From Sediminicola sp035798135 (GTDB taxonomy: Bacteria > Bacteroidota > Bacteroidia > Flavobacteriales > Flavobacteriaceae), in assembly GCA_035798135.1 (NCBI GenBank), contig JAPFBR010000008.1, positions 50,924 to 114,923 of the forward strand: a DNA stretch of 64,000 bases, given 5' to 3'. Shown piece after piece: positions 9,159 to 17,935 of this stretch. Below the pieces are notes generated by a model. It saw only the letters and a program-made list of their open reading frames with translations, did not search any database and was not told the DNA's origin. The translations under genes and the position numbers were made by a program. The stretch's first letter is position 1. Each line of letters starts with the position of its first letter.

Positions 9159-10541
9159 TTAATTTTCCAAAGGCTTTAATGCCCCCAATAAGGTGGGCAG
9201 AAGTTCACTTACGGTAGGGTGTATTTGAACGGAATCGCGAATAACAGTATAGGGTTGTTTGGCGGTCATGATATTTAATATTCCACTTATGACTTCATCC
9301 CCTCCAACCCCTAAAATGGAAGCACCCATTATTTGTTTGGTCTCGGCATCTACAATGACACGCATAAAACCATCCGTTTCACCTTTTTCCTTGGCTCTTG
9401 CTATTTTACTCATTTCCCTTTTGCCAACCAACAATTTTTTGCCGGTTTTTTTTGCTTGGGCTAAGGTCATGCCCGCACGTCCGAGGGGCGGATCTACAAA
9501 TAGCCCATAGGTCAGGATTCTATCCGAAATTTTTCTGTTCCCGCCCTCCAACTTATTATTGACTATAATTTCAAAATCATTATAAGCAGTATGGGTAAAG
9601 GCGCCTTCCCCATTGCAATCCCCTAGGGCAAAGATGCCGGGGACATTGGTTTTAAGATGATCGTTGACTTGTATAAAGCCTTTGTCATTTGTTTTTATCC
9701 CAACTTTATCCAAGCTCAGGAGGTCCGTATTGGGCACCCGACCAATAGCCAGCAAAACATGGGTTCCAATCACCTGAGGTTCTCCTTGATTACAATTGAC
9801 ATTGACACAAATTTGTCCATTATCCAATTTTTTAGCCCCCATACAAGTGGCATTAAGTCTAAATTTCACCCCTTCATTTTCCATAGTTTTTTGTATGGAT
9901 GCTGAAATATCCTCATCCTCCCGACTTATAATAGTGCTATTTTTTTCAACAATGGTCACTTCGCAACCGAATCGTTTGAACATTTGCCCAAATTCTAATC
10001 CTATATAGCTCCCGCCTATGATGACAAGATGTTCAGGTAGTTTGGTAAGCTCCAAAATACTCTGGTTGTCCAAGGGATCCACAGCTTGATATTCTTCAGG
10101 TGTTCTTGAACGGCCTCCCACATTGATATAAATTTCATCAGCCGTTATTTCACTGCCATTTATGCCAATGGTTTTTTTCCCGGTAAAGGAGGCCGTTCCC
10201 TCAAAATACGTAATATTTTTATTGTCTTCTATCCCTTTGCGGATTCCCTTTACGGATTGCTGAATCAATTGATCTTTACGCTCTTTAACCTTGCCCAGAT
10301 CGGTCTTGGATCCTGCTGGGATTGTTATGCCGAAAGCTTCTCCGTTTTTGGTGTCAAACATTCTGCGGGCACTTGCAACATAGGTCTTGGTAGGTGTACA
10401 TCCCGTGTTTAAACAAGTGCCTCCAAAATGCTCCTTTTCAATGAAGGCAACCTTCATGCCTACGCTGGCAAGCTTAAAGGCCAAAGGGGTACCAGCCTGT
10501 CCAGACCCTATGATAATGGCGTCAAATTTTTTCATATCCAT
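9159..10541 (-). CDS. FAD-dependent pyridine nucleotide-disulfide oxidoreductase (mercuric reductase-like group)
   Basis: The 460-residue protein has an N-terminal FAD-binding GSGQAG motif, the redox-active disulfide GGTCLNTGCTPTK (Cys43/Cys48), a central NAD(P)H-binding IIGGSYIGLEFGQ and a second FAD motif FALGDCNG. The C-terminal dimerisation domain has HPTVSE (His441, Glu446), the acid-base pair used by dihydrolipoamide and glutathione-type reductases. It lacks the N-terminal heavy-metal-binding domain and the C-terminal vicinal cysteines of true MerA, and there is no mer neighbourhood, so mercury reduction is not supported. The substrate disulfide or quinone is unknown. A start at the third residue (MKKFDAI) is equally possible. 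No adjacent lipoamide-enzyme genes are seen. Confidence 0.85.
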   Translation of the reverse strand: MDMKKFDAIIIGSGQAGTPLAFKLASVGMKVAFIEKEHFGGTCLNTGCTPTKTYVASARRMFDTKNGEAFGITIPAGSKTDLGKVKERKDQLIQQSVKGIRKGIEDNKNITYFEGTASFTGKKTIGINGSEITADEIYINVGGRSRTPEEYQAVDPLDNQSILELTKLPEHLVIIGGSYIGLEFGQMFKRFGCEVTIVEKNSTIISREDEDISASIQKTMENEGVKFRLNATCMGAKKLDNGQICVNVNCNQGEPQVIGTHVLLAIGRVPNTDLLSLDKVGIKTNDKGFIQVNDHLKTNVPGIFALGDCNGEGAFTHTAYNDFEIIVNNKLEGGNRKISDRILTYGLFVDPPLGRAGMTLAQAKKTGKKLLVGKREMSKIARAKEKGETDGFMRVIVDAETKQIMGASILGVGGDEVISGILNIMTAKQPYTVIRDSVQIHPTVSELLPTLLGALKPLEN

Positions 10542-10667
10542 GATTTTTAATATAAAAATCCAAGATTTTTTGAAGTGTTCAACATTAGGGACTTGGAAAT
10601 TACATGTTCCCTTAAATATAAGGAATATGATCCACTAATTAAATAGCACTGGGTGTTTACATCCACC

Positions 10668-10723
10668 TTTGGATCGATGGCATTAATCTATACAGCTGCC
10701 AATAATATACACCTCGATCCAAA
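10668..10723. repeat. Spaced inverted repeat in the oxidoreductase-peptidase gap
   Basis: TTTGGATCG at 10668-10676 pairs with CGATCCAAA at 10715-10723 across 38 nt. It sits just before a terminator and could form the body of a small structured transcript, or be chance. Confidence 0.3.
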
Positions 10724-10727
10724 TCAA

Positions 10728-10760
10728 TTAAAAAGCCCCCATATTTGGAGGCTTTTTAAT
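10728..10760. terminator. Bidirectional Rho-independent terminator
   Basis: AAAAAGCC at 10730-10737 pairs with GGCTTTTT at 10750-10757, with a further short CC/GG inner pair around ATATTT. A-rich and T-rich flanks let it work on both strands; on the minus strand it ends the M20 peptidase transcript only if read past the stop, otherwise it separates the two minus-strand genes. Confidence 0.75.
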
Positions 10761-10811
10761 TATAGGATAGGAACACATCTTTTTACGTGTTCTTAAGATA
10801 ACAGATGAATT

Positions 10812-12308
10812 TTAAAGTTTTGGGGTACTCAATAGATTATAAAACACTTCTATTCCATAAGCTATCTGTCCAATTTTCAAATTTTCATTTGGGCTGTGTT
10901 GATTGTTGTCCGGGTTTACCAAAGGGACGATAAAGGCCGGAATCTTTAGTTCATTGATAAATGGGGCAATTGGCACTGTTCCGCCCATGATGCGTATTTG
11001 TACCACCTCTTCATTAAAAGTGTTTTTTAAAGTTTCGACTAAAAATGTACCATAGGGATTGTTCAGATCAGTTCTAAAGGCATTGGTAACGGTTCCTTCT
11101 GTAATGGTCATGATTTTATCATGTGCCAAGCGTTCTTCTTTGGTTGGGATCTTATCAGTGATGTAAAAGCCTTGATTTTCAACATGCTTCTTAACTAAAT
11201 TTTTAAGACGGATTCCATCGCTTTCAGGAACTAAACGGATATCTATTTCAGCAGTGGCACTTTCGGGTACGATGGTACGCGCTTTATCACCGATCCAGGC
11301 AGAGCCTAGACCTCTAATGTTCAATGAGGGGTATTGCAATGCCTCTTGGTAGAAGCTCCCTACTTTTTCGGCCGTTTTTATCTGCAAGCTGTTTTTGATG
11401 ACCATTTCATCATCGGGGACGCTTTTTAAAATAGCCATAGTGGCTTCGTCCAAAATAATTCCATCATAGAACCCATCAATAATAACCTTGCCACTGGTAT
11501 CTTTCATACTAGCTAGCACATGGGCCAATTGAAAACCAGGATTTGGGGCATAATTTCCATAATGACCACTATGTTGGGGCTTTTCGGGACCATAGGTGGT
11601 CAATGAAAGGGTTGTGATTCCCCTGCAGCCATATACCACGGTAGGTTTGCCGGAACTGTGCACCGGCCCGTCGTTGATGATTAAAAAGTCGGCCTTTAAA
11701 AGTTCTTTGTACTCTTTTACGGCCTTTGCCAAGGGTGCACTGCTCTTTTCCTCTTCACTGTCCAATATGACTTTGATATTATAGGGGAGGGCTTTGTTCT
11801 CCTTTTTCAAAAGATCTAAGGCGTTCAAGAACATCACAATAGGGCCTTTGTCATCGGAAGTAGATCTACCGAACAACCGCCAATCGTAATTGATATCATC
11901 ATTAAGCTCATCAAAGGATAAGTTTTTCCAGCCATCACCGTCAGGAGCTTTCAGTACCACATTATAGGGGTTGGGCTGGTCCCATTTTGCTGGATCCACG
12001 GACTGACCATCAAAATGCATGTAAAATAAGATGGTAGGTTTAGAGTCCTCCATAGGTAGGGCCGCAAAAAACAGGGACTCCCCCTCGGTGGGCAATACAG
12101 AGGTGTTAAAACCACGTTCATTAAATTTTTTGGTGAGCCAAGTAATGTTCCTGTTGATATCTGCATGTTCCAGCGCATCGTTTGGAATGGAAACAAAATC
12201 CCTCAATTCATCAATAGTGTGTCTAACACTTGATTTCAAAGGAATGGCCTCTTGGGCTGAAATGGCAGAAAAGACAAGGAATATAAAGAGGAACGGTAAT
12301 TTTTTCAT
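10812..12308 (-). CDS. Secreted M20-family metallopeptidase
   Basis: The 498-residue protein begins with a signal peptide (MKKLPFLFIFLVFSAISAQ) and belongs to the M20/M25/M40 dinuclear zinc peptidase family. The metal-binding signature is FYMHFDGQSVDP (His-x-Asp), followed by GRSTSDDKGP with the bridging Asp, and LDSEEEKSS with the catalytic/ligand Glu pair. A C-terminal HSPNE supplies the last histidine. The lid domain lies between, with GSAWIGDKARTIVPESATAEIDIR. It likely hydrolyses small peptides or N-acyl amino acids in the periplasm. The gene is monocistronic, downstream of the terminator that closes the trp operon. Confidence 0.92.
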   Translation of the reverse strand: MKKLPFLFIFLVFSAISAQEAIPLKSSVRHTIDELRDFVSIPNDALEHADINRNITWLTKKFNERGFNTSVLPTEGESLFFAALPMEDSKPTILFYMHFDGQSVDPAKWDQPNPYNVVLKAPDGDGWKNLSFDELNDDINYDWRLFGRSTSDDKGPIVMFLNALDLLKKENKALPYNIKVILDSEEEKSSAPLAKAVKEYKELLKADFLIINDGPVHSSGKPTVVYGCRGITTLSLTTYGPEKPQHSGHYGNYAPNPGFQLAHVLASMKDTSGKVIIDGFYDGIILDEATMAILKSVPDDEMVIKNSLQIKTAEKVGSFYQEALQYPSLNIRGLGSAWIGDKARTIVPESATAEIDIRLVPESDGIRLKNLVKKHVENQGFYITDKIPTKEERLAHDKIMTITEGTVTNAFRTDLNNPYGTFLVETLKNTFNEEVVQIRIMGGTVPIAPFINELKIPAFIVPLVNPDNNQHSPNENLKIGQIAYGIEVFYNLLSTPKL

Positions 12309-12390
12309 GAAGTTTTAACTGAATATTAAAAAGCTAAATTTAGCGAATACTTTTATAAAATGGGTATTTATCGAACCTCTTTTAAATGTC

Positions 12391-12416
12391 TAAAAAAAGG
12401 AGCTGAAATAGCTCCT
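12391..12416 (-). terminator. Rho-independent terminator of the trp operon
   Basis: GGAGCT/AGCTCC (12399-12404 and 12410-12415) with a 5-nt loop is followed on the minus strand by seven T. It lies 4 bp beyond the stop of the 71-residue gene, so that small gene is the last of the trp transcript. Confidence 0.85.
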
Positions 12417-12419
12417 AGA

Positions 12420-12635
12420 TTATTTACGTATAATTTTTAAGAGGAGCAGTCTAAAAAGCAGGAGAAAGGGAAAGCCGTGCAACAAAACATCGAACCAGTC
12501 CATGGGTTGCATCCCCTGAGCACCGCCATATAGCCACTTTATTTTCCCTAAAATATGGGGTTCTGGAAGAAAGGGAGCCAAGCCTATGGTCAGGCATAGT
12601 ATGAGTACAATTTTCCAGTTGTTGATTAAATCCAT
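12420..12635 (-). CDS. Small membrane protein at the end of the trp operon
   Basis: A 71-residue protein I do not recognise. There are two hydrophobic segments, WKIVLILCLTIGLAPFLPEP near the N-terminus and HGFPFLLLFRLLLLKII at the C-terminus, joined by a loop with GKIKWLYGGAQGMQPMDWFD. The spacing of Gly, Trp and Pro in that loop looks conserved rather than random. It starts 38 bp after trpA with no intervening terminator and is followed at once by one, so it is transcribed with the trp genes. Function unknown; a role in tryptophan metabolism is only suggested by position. Confidence 0.7.
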   Translation of the reverse strand: MDLINNWKIVLILCLTIGLAPFLPEPHILGKIKWLYGGAQGMQPMDWFDVLLHGFPFLLLFRLLLLKIIRK

Positions 12636-12673
12636 AGCAGTACATCAATTGAAATAGTAAGGTTGGGGTTTGG

Positions 12674-13438
12674 TTATCTTATGGCCTTTACAAACTTGGC
12701 AATGTCGGTCACTCCCTTTTGGGACAAATGTTTGATGAAAGCCGAACCAATAATCGCACCTTTTGCTTTTTTGGTTGCTTGTTGAAAGGTTTCTGAATTG
12801 CTAATTCCAAAGCCTACAATTTGAGGGTTTGAAAGATTCATCTCAGCTATTCTTTTGAAGTAAGCTTCTTGGGTGTTCCCAAAACCATCTTGGGATCCAG
12901 TTACACTGGCAGAGCTCACCATATAGATAAAGGCGTTGGAAGCTTCATCGATTTGTTGGATGCGGGCATCGCTGGTCTGAGGGGTGATCAAAAAAATATT
13001 GGCAAGACCGTATGCTTTGAAGATATGTTCGTATTTCTCCTGATAGACATCTAAGGGCAAATCTGGCATGATGATACCATCTATACCTATTTCTTGACAT
13101 TTTTCACAAAAGGCCTCCACCCCATATTGGAGCATTGGGTTAAAATAACCCATAACGATCAACGGAATGGATACCGTTTTTCTAATGTCCTTTAGCTGTT
13201 CAAAAAGAAGGGCTGTATTCATACCATTTTTAAGGGCCTGAGTGGAACTTGCCTGTATTGTGGGTCCATCTGCCAAAGGATCGCTAAATGGCAATCCAAT
13301 CTCTATCATGTCCACACCATTTTCTTCCAGGGCCTGAATAATTTTCACGGTATCGTTCAAAGCTGGATACCCGGCCGTAAAATAGATGGAAAGTAACTTG
13401 TTGTTATTTTGTAATTTCTGATTGATTCTATTCATCAT
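12674..13438 (-). CDS. trpA: Tryptophan synthase alpha subunit
   Basis: The 254-residue TIM barrel cleaves indole-3-glycerol phosphate to indole and glyceraldehyde 3-phosphate, passing indole to TrpB through a tunnel. The signature MIEIGLPFSDPLADGPTIQ holds the catalytic Glu (about residue 46) and Asp (about 57). The phosphate-binding C-terminal glycines appear in GFGISNSE and GAIIGSAFIK. It is adjacent to trpB with 7 bp between, in the expected order of the operon. Two consecutive Met codons leave the first residue ambiguous. Confidence 0.98.
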   Translation of the reverse strand: MMNRINQKLQNNNKLLSIYFTAGYPALNDTVKIIQALEENGVDMIEIGLPFSDPLADGPTIQASSTQALKNGMNTALLFEQLKDIRKTVSIPLIVMGYFNPMLQYGVEAFCEKCQEIGIDGIIMPDLPLDVYQEKYEHIFKAYGLANIFLITPQTSDARIQQIDEASNAFIYMVSSASVTGSQDGFGNTQEAYFKRIAEMNLSNPQIVGFGISNSETFQQATKKAKGAIIGSAFIKHLSQKGVTDIAKFVKAIR

Positions 13439-13445
13439 ATAGATA

Positions 13446-14633
13446 CTAGGCCAAATTAAAATATTTAATGTAAGTGTTTAGATCCTTATCGCCACGTCCA
13501 GATAGGTTAATAACCACCACATCGTCCGGTTTAAATTTTCTGTGTTCCAATATGGCCAGGGCATGGGAGGTTTCAATGGCAGGGATTATACCTTCCATTT
13601 TGGAAAGTTCCAAGCCCGCCTGCATGGCATCGTCATCGGTGATAGAAATAAATTCTGCCCTTCCTGTTTTATATAAATGGGCGTGCATTGGTCCAACCCC
13701 GGGATAATCCAATCCCGCCGAAATGGAATAAGGTTCGGTAATTTGTCCGTCCAAGGTTTGCATCAATAGGGTTTTACAGCCATGGATAATACCTTCCTTG
13801 CCCAAGGCTGAGGTTGCAGCACTTTCACCTGAATCCACGCCTTTTCCTGCCGCCTCAACTGCAATAATACCGACTTCTTCTTCATGAAGGAAATGATAAT
13901 ATGTGCCGGCAGCGTTACTGCCACCCCCTATGCAAGCAACAACGTAATCAGGGTTTTCTTTCCCCTCTTTTTCTTTCAGTTGCCATTTGATCTCTTCTGA
14001 AATCACTGCCTGAAAACGGGTGACCATATCCGGATAGGGGTGTGGCCCGATGGCAGAACCAATAATATAATGGGTGTCTACAGGATTGTTGATCCAATCC
14101 CTTATAGCCTCATTGGTAGCATCCTTCAAGGTCCTACTCCCGGAAAGGGCAGGGCGTACTTGTGCGCCCAACATTTTCATTCGGGCAACATTAGGTGCTT
14201 GGCGGGCAATATCTATCTCGCCCATATACACAATACATTCCATTCCCATTAAGGCGCATACAGTGGCCGTGGCAACACCATGTTGCCCGGCCCCGGTTTC
14301 CGCAATGATTCTTGATTTGCCCAAGCGCTTGGCTACTAAGATCTGACCTATGGTGTTATTGATTTTATGAGCCCCTGTGTGGTTCAGGTCTTCCCTTTTT
14401 AGATAGATTTTGGTATTGTACTTTTTGGATAATCTCTTGGCTAAATATAGGGGAGTGGGTCTGCCCACATAATCTTTCAACAATTGGTCAAACTCTTCCT
14501 TAAAGGAAGGTTCTGCCATGATCTTCAAATAGTTCGCCCTCAGGTTCTCTACATTGGGGTAGAGCATTTCCGGGATATAAGCCCCTCCAAAATCCCCATA
14601 ATATCCTTTTTTGTCTACGTTAAATGTCATCAT
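13446..14633 (-). CDS. trpB: Tryptophan synthase beta subunit
   Basis: The 395-residue PLP enzyme condenses indole with serine. The PLP lysine lies in NHTGAHKINN (Lys90), the serine carboxylate loop is AETGAGQHGVATAT, and the PLP phosphate loop is CIGGGSNAAGTYYHFL. It has the standard TrpB1 length and start (GYYGDFGGAYIPE). It sits 7 bp upstream of trpA and 9 bp downstream of trpF. Confidence 0.98.
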   Translation of the reverse strand: MMTFNVDKKGYYGDFGGAYIPEMLYPNVENLRANYLKIMAEPSFKEEFDQLLKDYVGRPTPLYLAKRLSKKYNTKIYLKREDLNHTGAHKINNTIGQILVAKRLGKSRIIAETGAGQHGVATATVCALMGMECIVYMGEIDIARQAPNVARMKMLGAQVRPALSGSRTLKDATNEAIRDWINNPVDTHYIIGSAIGPHPYPDMVTRFQAVISEEIKWQLKEKEGKENPDYVVACIGGGSNAAGTYYHFLHEEEVGIIAVEAAGKGVDSGESAATSALGKEGIIHGCKTLLMQTLDGQITEPYSISAGLDYPGVGPMHAHLYKTGRAEFISITDDDAMQAGLELSKMEGIIPAIETSHALAILEHRKFKPDDVVVINLSGRGDKDLNTYIKYFNLA

Positions 14634-14642
14634 CTTAAATTT

Positions 14643-15341
14643 TTATTTACGTAAAAATTGCATAAATGTTTTAAGTTTTTCAATTTGCTTTCTCCCTGGT
14701 TCCACCTCAAACCTGCTGTTTACATCAATGGCATGACAATATTGGGATTCTGGCCTTTGTAGGAATGTCGCTAGTTTATCGAGTTCTTCCAATCCAATGC
14801 CCCCGCTCAAAAAGAAGGGTTTGGTGGAAGGATAATTCTTGAGAACCTCCCAACTAAAGGTATATCCATTACCTCCGGGCAGTTTTCCCTTGGTATCGAA
14901 TAAATAATAGTCACAGACGGCTTCGTACTCTGCCAAGATTGAAAAATCGAAATCATCTTTTATGGAGAATACCTTTATGGTCTCCAAAGTGCCCTGTTGC
15001 TGTGTTTTATATAATTCTTTGAGGTCCTTACAAAATTTTGGAGATTCCTTGCCATGTAACTGAACGGTCTGCAGCCCAAATTCCAATACTTTTTGGATAA
15101 TTTCATCGAGGGTGGCATCCACAAAAACACCCACCTTTTTTATATTGGAGGGCAATCTTCCTAAATCCCCTGTAAAAACACGCTTGGAAGGTTCCCAGAA
15201 AATGAACCCTAAGTAATCGGGCCCTAAATGGGCAACTGCTTCCATGTTTTCTGCATATTTCATGCCACAGACCTTGATCTTAACTTCTTGGTCATTGGAT
15301 GAAAGCTTCTTATCGTCTTTTACTAGTGCCATGATTTCCAA
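14643..15341 (-). CDS. trpF: Phosphoribosylanthranilate isomerase
   Basis: The TIM barrel converts N-(5'-phosphoribosyl)-anthranilate to CdRP. The IKVCGMKYAENMEAV motif contains the catalytic Cys, LGFIFWEPSKR the next core strand, and FFLSGGIGLEEL and AIDVNSRFEVEPGRK the phosphate-binding C-terminal loops, the latter with the catalytic Asp. At 232 residues it has about 22 extra N-terminal residues (charged, DDKKLSSNDQE) compared with the usual TrpF; a second Met at residue 4 does not remove them, so the extension looks genuine or the start is further in at a non-Met codon. Confidence 0.96.
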   Translation of the reverse strand: MEIMALVKDDKKLSSNDQEVKIKVCGMKYAENMEAVAHLGPDYLGFIFWEPSKRVFTGDLGRLPSNIKKVGVFVDATLDEIIQKVLEFGLQTVQLHGKESPKFCKDLKELYKTQQQGTLETIKVFSIKDDFDFSILAEYEAVCDYYLFDTKGKLPGGNGYTFSWEVLKNYPSTKPFFLSGGIGLEELDKLATFLQRPESQYCHAIDVNSRFEVEPGRKQIEKLKTFMQFLRK

Positions 15342-15366
15342 AATTCAGCAGTTACTATCCTTATCA

Positions 15367-16173
15367 TTAAGATTCTTTTAGCGCTTTTATGAAGTGATGG
15401 GCGTTACCCCCAGGGTCATCCGTTTTCATGAAATTTTCGCCTATTAAAAACCCTTTATACCCGTAACTTTTTAAATCCCTGATGGCTTCTATGGTACTTA
15501 TCCCGCTTTCAGAGACTTTTACAAAGTCATCTGGAATGATGGTAGACAAGCTTTTGCTGGTTTCCAAACTGACTTCAAAAGTTTTTAGGTTCCTGTTATT
15601 GACCCCCAACATGTCCAGACTGGGCATTATTGATTTGTGCAGTTCTTCCACATTATGGACTTCCAGTAAAACATTCAGGTGCAATTGTTTTGCGAATTCG
15701 GAATAGGCCTTAATTTCAGCCTTCGATAAAATAGCGGCAATCAATAGAATTACATCAGCACCATATGCTTTGGCTTCGAGGATTTGATACTCATCTATGA
15801 TAAATTCTTTGCGCAGCAATGGCATGTTTACGGAGGCTCGTGCCAAAAGTAAATCGTCCATGGAACCACCAAAATATTTACCATCTGTTAGCACGGACAT
15901 CCCACATACGCCTGCATCTTCATATCCCTTGGCTACATCTTGCACATTGAGGTTTTGATTGATCACGGCTTTGGAAGGAGATCTTCGTTTATGTTCGGCA
16001 ATTATTCCAGTATCACTATGCTGTAATACTTTTGCCAGAGAAACCGTGGGCCTTTCAAAAAGGGCCGAAGCTTCCAGTTGGGAGGTTGGGATGATCAATT
16101 TTTTTAAATCGACCTCCTTTCGCTTATCCAGGACTATTTTATCTAATATATTCATTTGTTCCAGAGACTGCAC
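15367..16173 (-). CDS. trpC: Indole-3-glycerol phosphate synthase
   Basis: The 268-residue barrel closes the indole ring. The catalytic lysine motif is GIIAEHKRRSPSK, followed by SVLTDGKYFGGSMDDLL and FIIDEYQILEAKAYGADVILLI. LGVNNRNLKTFEV and VSESGISTIEAI form the phosphate and substrate loops. An internal ATG pair is possible at residue 7 (MNILDKIV), which is closer to the normal N-terminus of the family; the first Met is upstream by 18 bp. It is a separate TrpC, not fused to TrpF, as expected in this phylum. Confidence 0.97.
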   Translation of the reverse strand: MQSLEQMNILDKIVLDKRKEVDLKKLIIPTSQLEASALFERPTVSLAKVLQHSDTGIIAEHKRRSPSKAVINQNLNVQDVAKGYEDAGVCGMSVLTDGKYFGGSMDDLLLARASVNMPLLRKEFIIDEYQILEAKAYGADVILLIAAILSKAEIKAYSEFAKQLHLNVLLEVHNVEELHKSIMPSLDMLGVNNRNLKTFEVSLETSKSLSTIIPDDFVKVSESGISTIEAIRDLKSYGYKGFLIGENFMKTDDPGGNAHHFIKALKES

Positions 16174-16203
16174 GTTGTATCGCGGACATTTCTAATAGTT
16201 ATT

Positions 16204-17199
16204 TTACTGGGCACTTAGAGCCTGAAGCTTTTTGAGTGCCGCCAATCCTTGCCCAGAATGCAGGGACTCTTTAGCTATTTCAAAACCTTCTTTTGGACTG
16301 ATATTTTTAACGGTAGCAATGGCGACCCCAGCATTGGCACAAACCACATTGTTTTGTGGGACCGTACCCTTGCCTTGAAGGACATTAAGGAAAATTTGGG
16401 CCGACTCTCCTATAGTCTCCCCGCCAACAATGTCCGATTGTAAAATGGTCTCCACACCAAAATCAGATGGTTTTAAAATGGTCTCGGAGTGGTTGGAAAT
16501 GGTTTTGGTGTTCCCGGTCAAGGAAATTTCATCATATCCATCCAAGGCATGCAAAACAGTGTAATTTATATCGGTTTTCTGATATAGGTAACCGTACATT
16601 CTGGCAAGCTCAAGATTAAAAACACCTACCATTTGGTTTTTTGGAAAAGCAGGGTTGACCATTGGCCCCAACATATTAAAGAATGTTTTTACGCTCAACT
16701 CCCTTCTTATGGGTGCTACATTTTTCATGGCTGGGTGGAACAAGGGCGCATGCAAAACACAAATTCCGGCTTCATCTATCGATTTTTCAAGAAAACCGAC
16801 GTCATTACTGAACTTAATCCCTAAAAATTCCATGACATTACTACTGCCGCAGGTGGAAGATACCCCATAATTTCCGTGTTTGGTCACTTTGATTCCAGCG
16901 CCTGCCGTTACAAATGAGGACAAGGTGGAAATATTAAAGGTGTCCTTGCCGTCTCCGCCAGTACCGCATAGATCAATTGGATTATAGGCAGAAAGATCTA
17001 CAGCCAAACATAGTTCCAAGAGGGCGTCCCTAAAACCTTCGAGCTCTTCAATGGTAACACTTCTCATCATGTACACAGTTAGAAAGGCTGCAATCTGGCT
17101 GGTGTTATAATCCCCTTTGGCGATATTCACCAATACCTGTTTGGCATCCGTTTTGGAAAGGACATCGTGGTTGATCAATCTATTTAAAATCTGTTTCAT
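16204..17199 (-). CDS. trpD: Anthranilate phosphoribosyltransferase
   Basis: The 331-residue protein transfers phosphoribose from PRPP to anthranilate. CGTGGDGKDTFNISTLSSF is the PRPP-binding glycine loop with the KDTFNIST Mg-PRPP motif. KHGNYGVSSTCGSSNVMEF follows as in all TrpD. It has an all-helical N-terminal domain beginning with LINHDVLSKTDA. It lies 118 bp downstream of trpG, the widest gap in the operon; I see no terminator or promoter in that gap. Confidence 0.98.
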   Translation of the reverse strand: MKQILNRLINHDVLSKTDAKQVLVNIAKGDYNTSQIAAFLTVYMMRSVTIEELEGFRDALLELCLAVDLSAYNPIDLCGTGGDGKDTFNISTLSSFVTAGAGIKVTKHGNYGVSSTCGSSNVMEFLGIKFSNDVGFLEKSIDEAGICVLHAPLFHPAMKNVAPIRRELSVKTFFNMLGPMVNPAFPKNQMVGVFNLELARMYGYLYQKTDINYTVLHALDGYDEISLTGNTKTISNHSETILKPSDFGVETILQSDIVGGETIGESAQIFLNVLQGKGTVPQNNVVCANAGVAIATVKNISPKEGFEIAKESLHSGQGLAALKKLQALSAQ

Positions 17200-17317
17200 T
17201 TTCTTTTCTGTTGTTGGATTCTTATGATAGCTTATTGCAATCTATCAATCAAAATCTCTTTTGTATTTACCTTGTGATGGTCTTTGGCAACATGTTGCCT
17301 TTTTGGACTTTACCTTG

Positions 17318-17881
17318 TTAATTTTCGACCCAATTTTTTAATATTTTTTTACCTTCCGGGGTCAGTACCGATTCAGGATGGAATTGTACGGCACACACGT
17401 CATACTCCTTGTGGCGAAGGGACATTATCTGTCCATTTTCATCAATGGAAGTGGCTTCAAGAGATTTGGGGAGATTGGTGTTAACCACCCATGAGTGGTA
17501 CCGTCCCACTTCAATTTCCTTGGGCATTCCCTGGAACAGGATATCGTCCTTAATAATGGTGATCTTCGTTGCAATACCGTGGTATACCTCTTCAAGATTG
17601 TCCAAGGTGCCTCCGAAAACTTCCGCAATGGCCTGTTGTCCCAAACACACGCCGAAAATACTCTTTGTAGGGGCATAGGTGGCTATTATTTCCTTTAGCA
17701 GACCTGCTTCATCCGGAATGCCCGGCCCCGGGGAAAGCACTATCTTATCGTAGGGTGCTATCTCCTCCAAGCTCAATTGGTCGTTTCTTTTTACAGTCAC
17801 CTTACAATTTAGATCTTCCAAATAATGTACAAGATTATAGGTAAAGCTATCGTAGTTGTCTATTACTAATATGTTTTTCAT
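17318..17881 (-). CDS. trpG: Anthranilate synthase glutamine amidotransferase component
   Basis: A class I glutamine amidotransferase of 187 residues, the normal stand-alone TrpG length. It starts ILVIDNYDSFTYNLVHY, a TrpG/PabA hallmark. The catalytic triad is visible: Cys79 in FGVCLGQQ, His168 and Glu170 in FHPESV. It supplies ammonia to TrpE. In this phylum the same subunit may also serve p-aminobenzoate synthase. It follows trpE by 54 bp. Confidence 0.97.
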   Translation of the reverse strand: MKNILVIDNYDSFTYNLVHYLEDLNCKVTVKRNDQLSLEEIAPYDKIVLSPGPGIPDEAGLLKEIIATYAPTKSIFGVCLGQQAIAEVFGGTLDNLEEVYHGIATKITIIKDDILFQGMPKEIEVGRYHSWVVNTNLPKSLEATSIDENGQIMSLRHKEYDVCAVQFHPESVLTPEGKKILKNWVEN

Positions 17882-17935
17882 TTCCTCTTTTGCTATCCCG
17901 AATAAAACGGATTGGTAAACTTTTTCTTTGAACTT

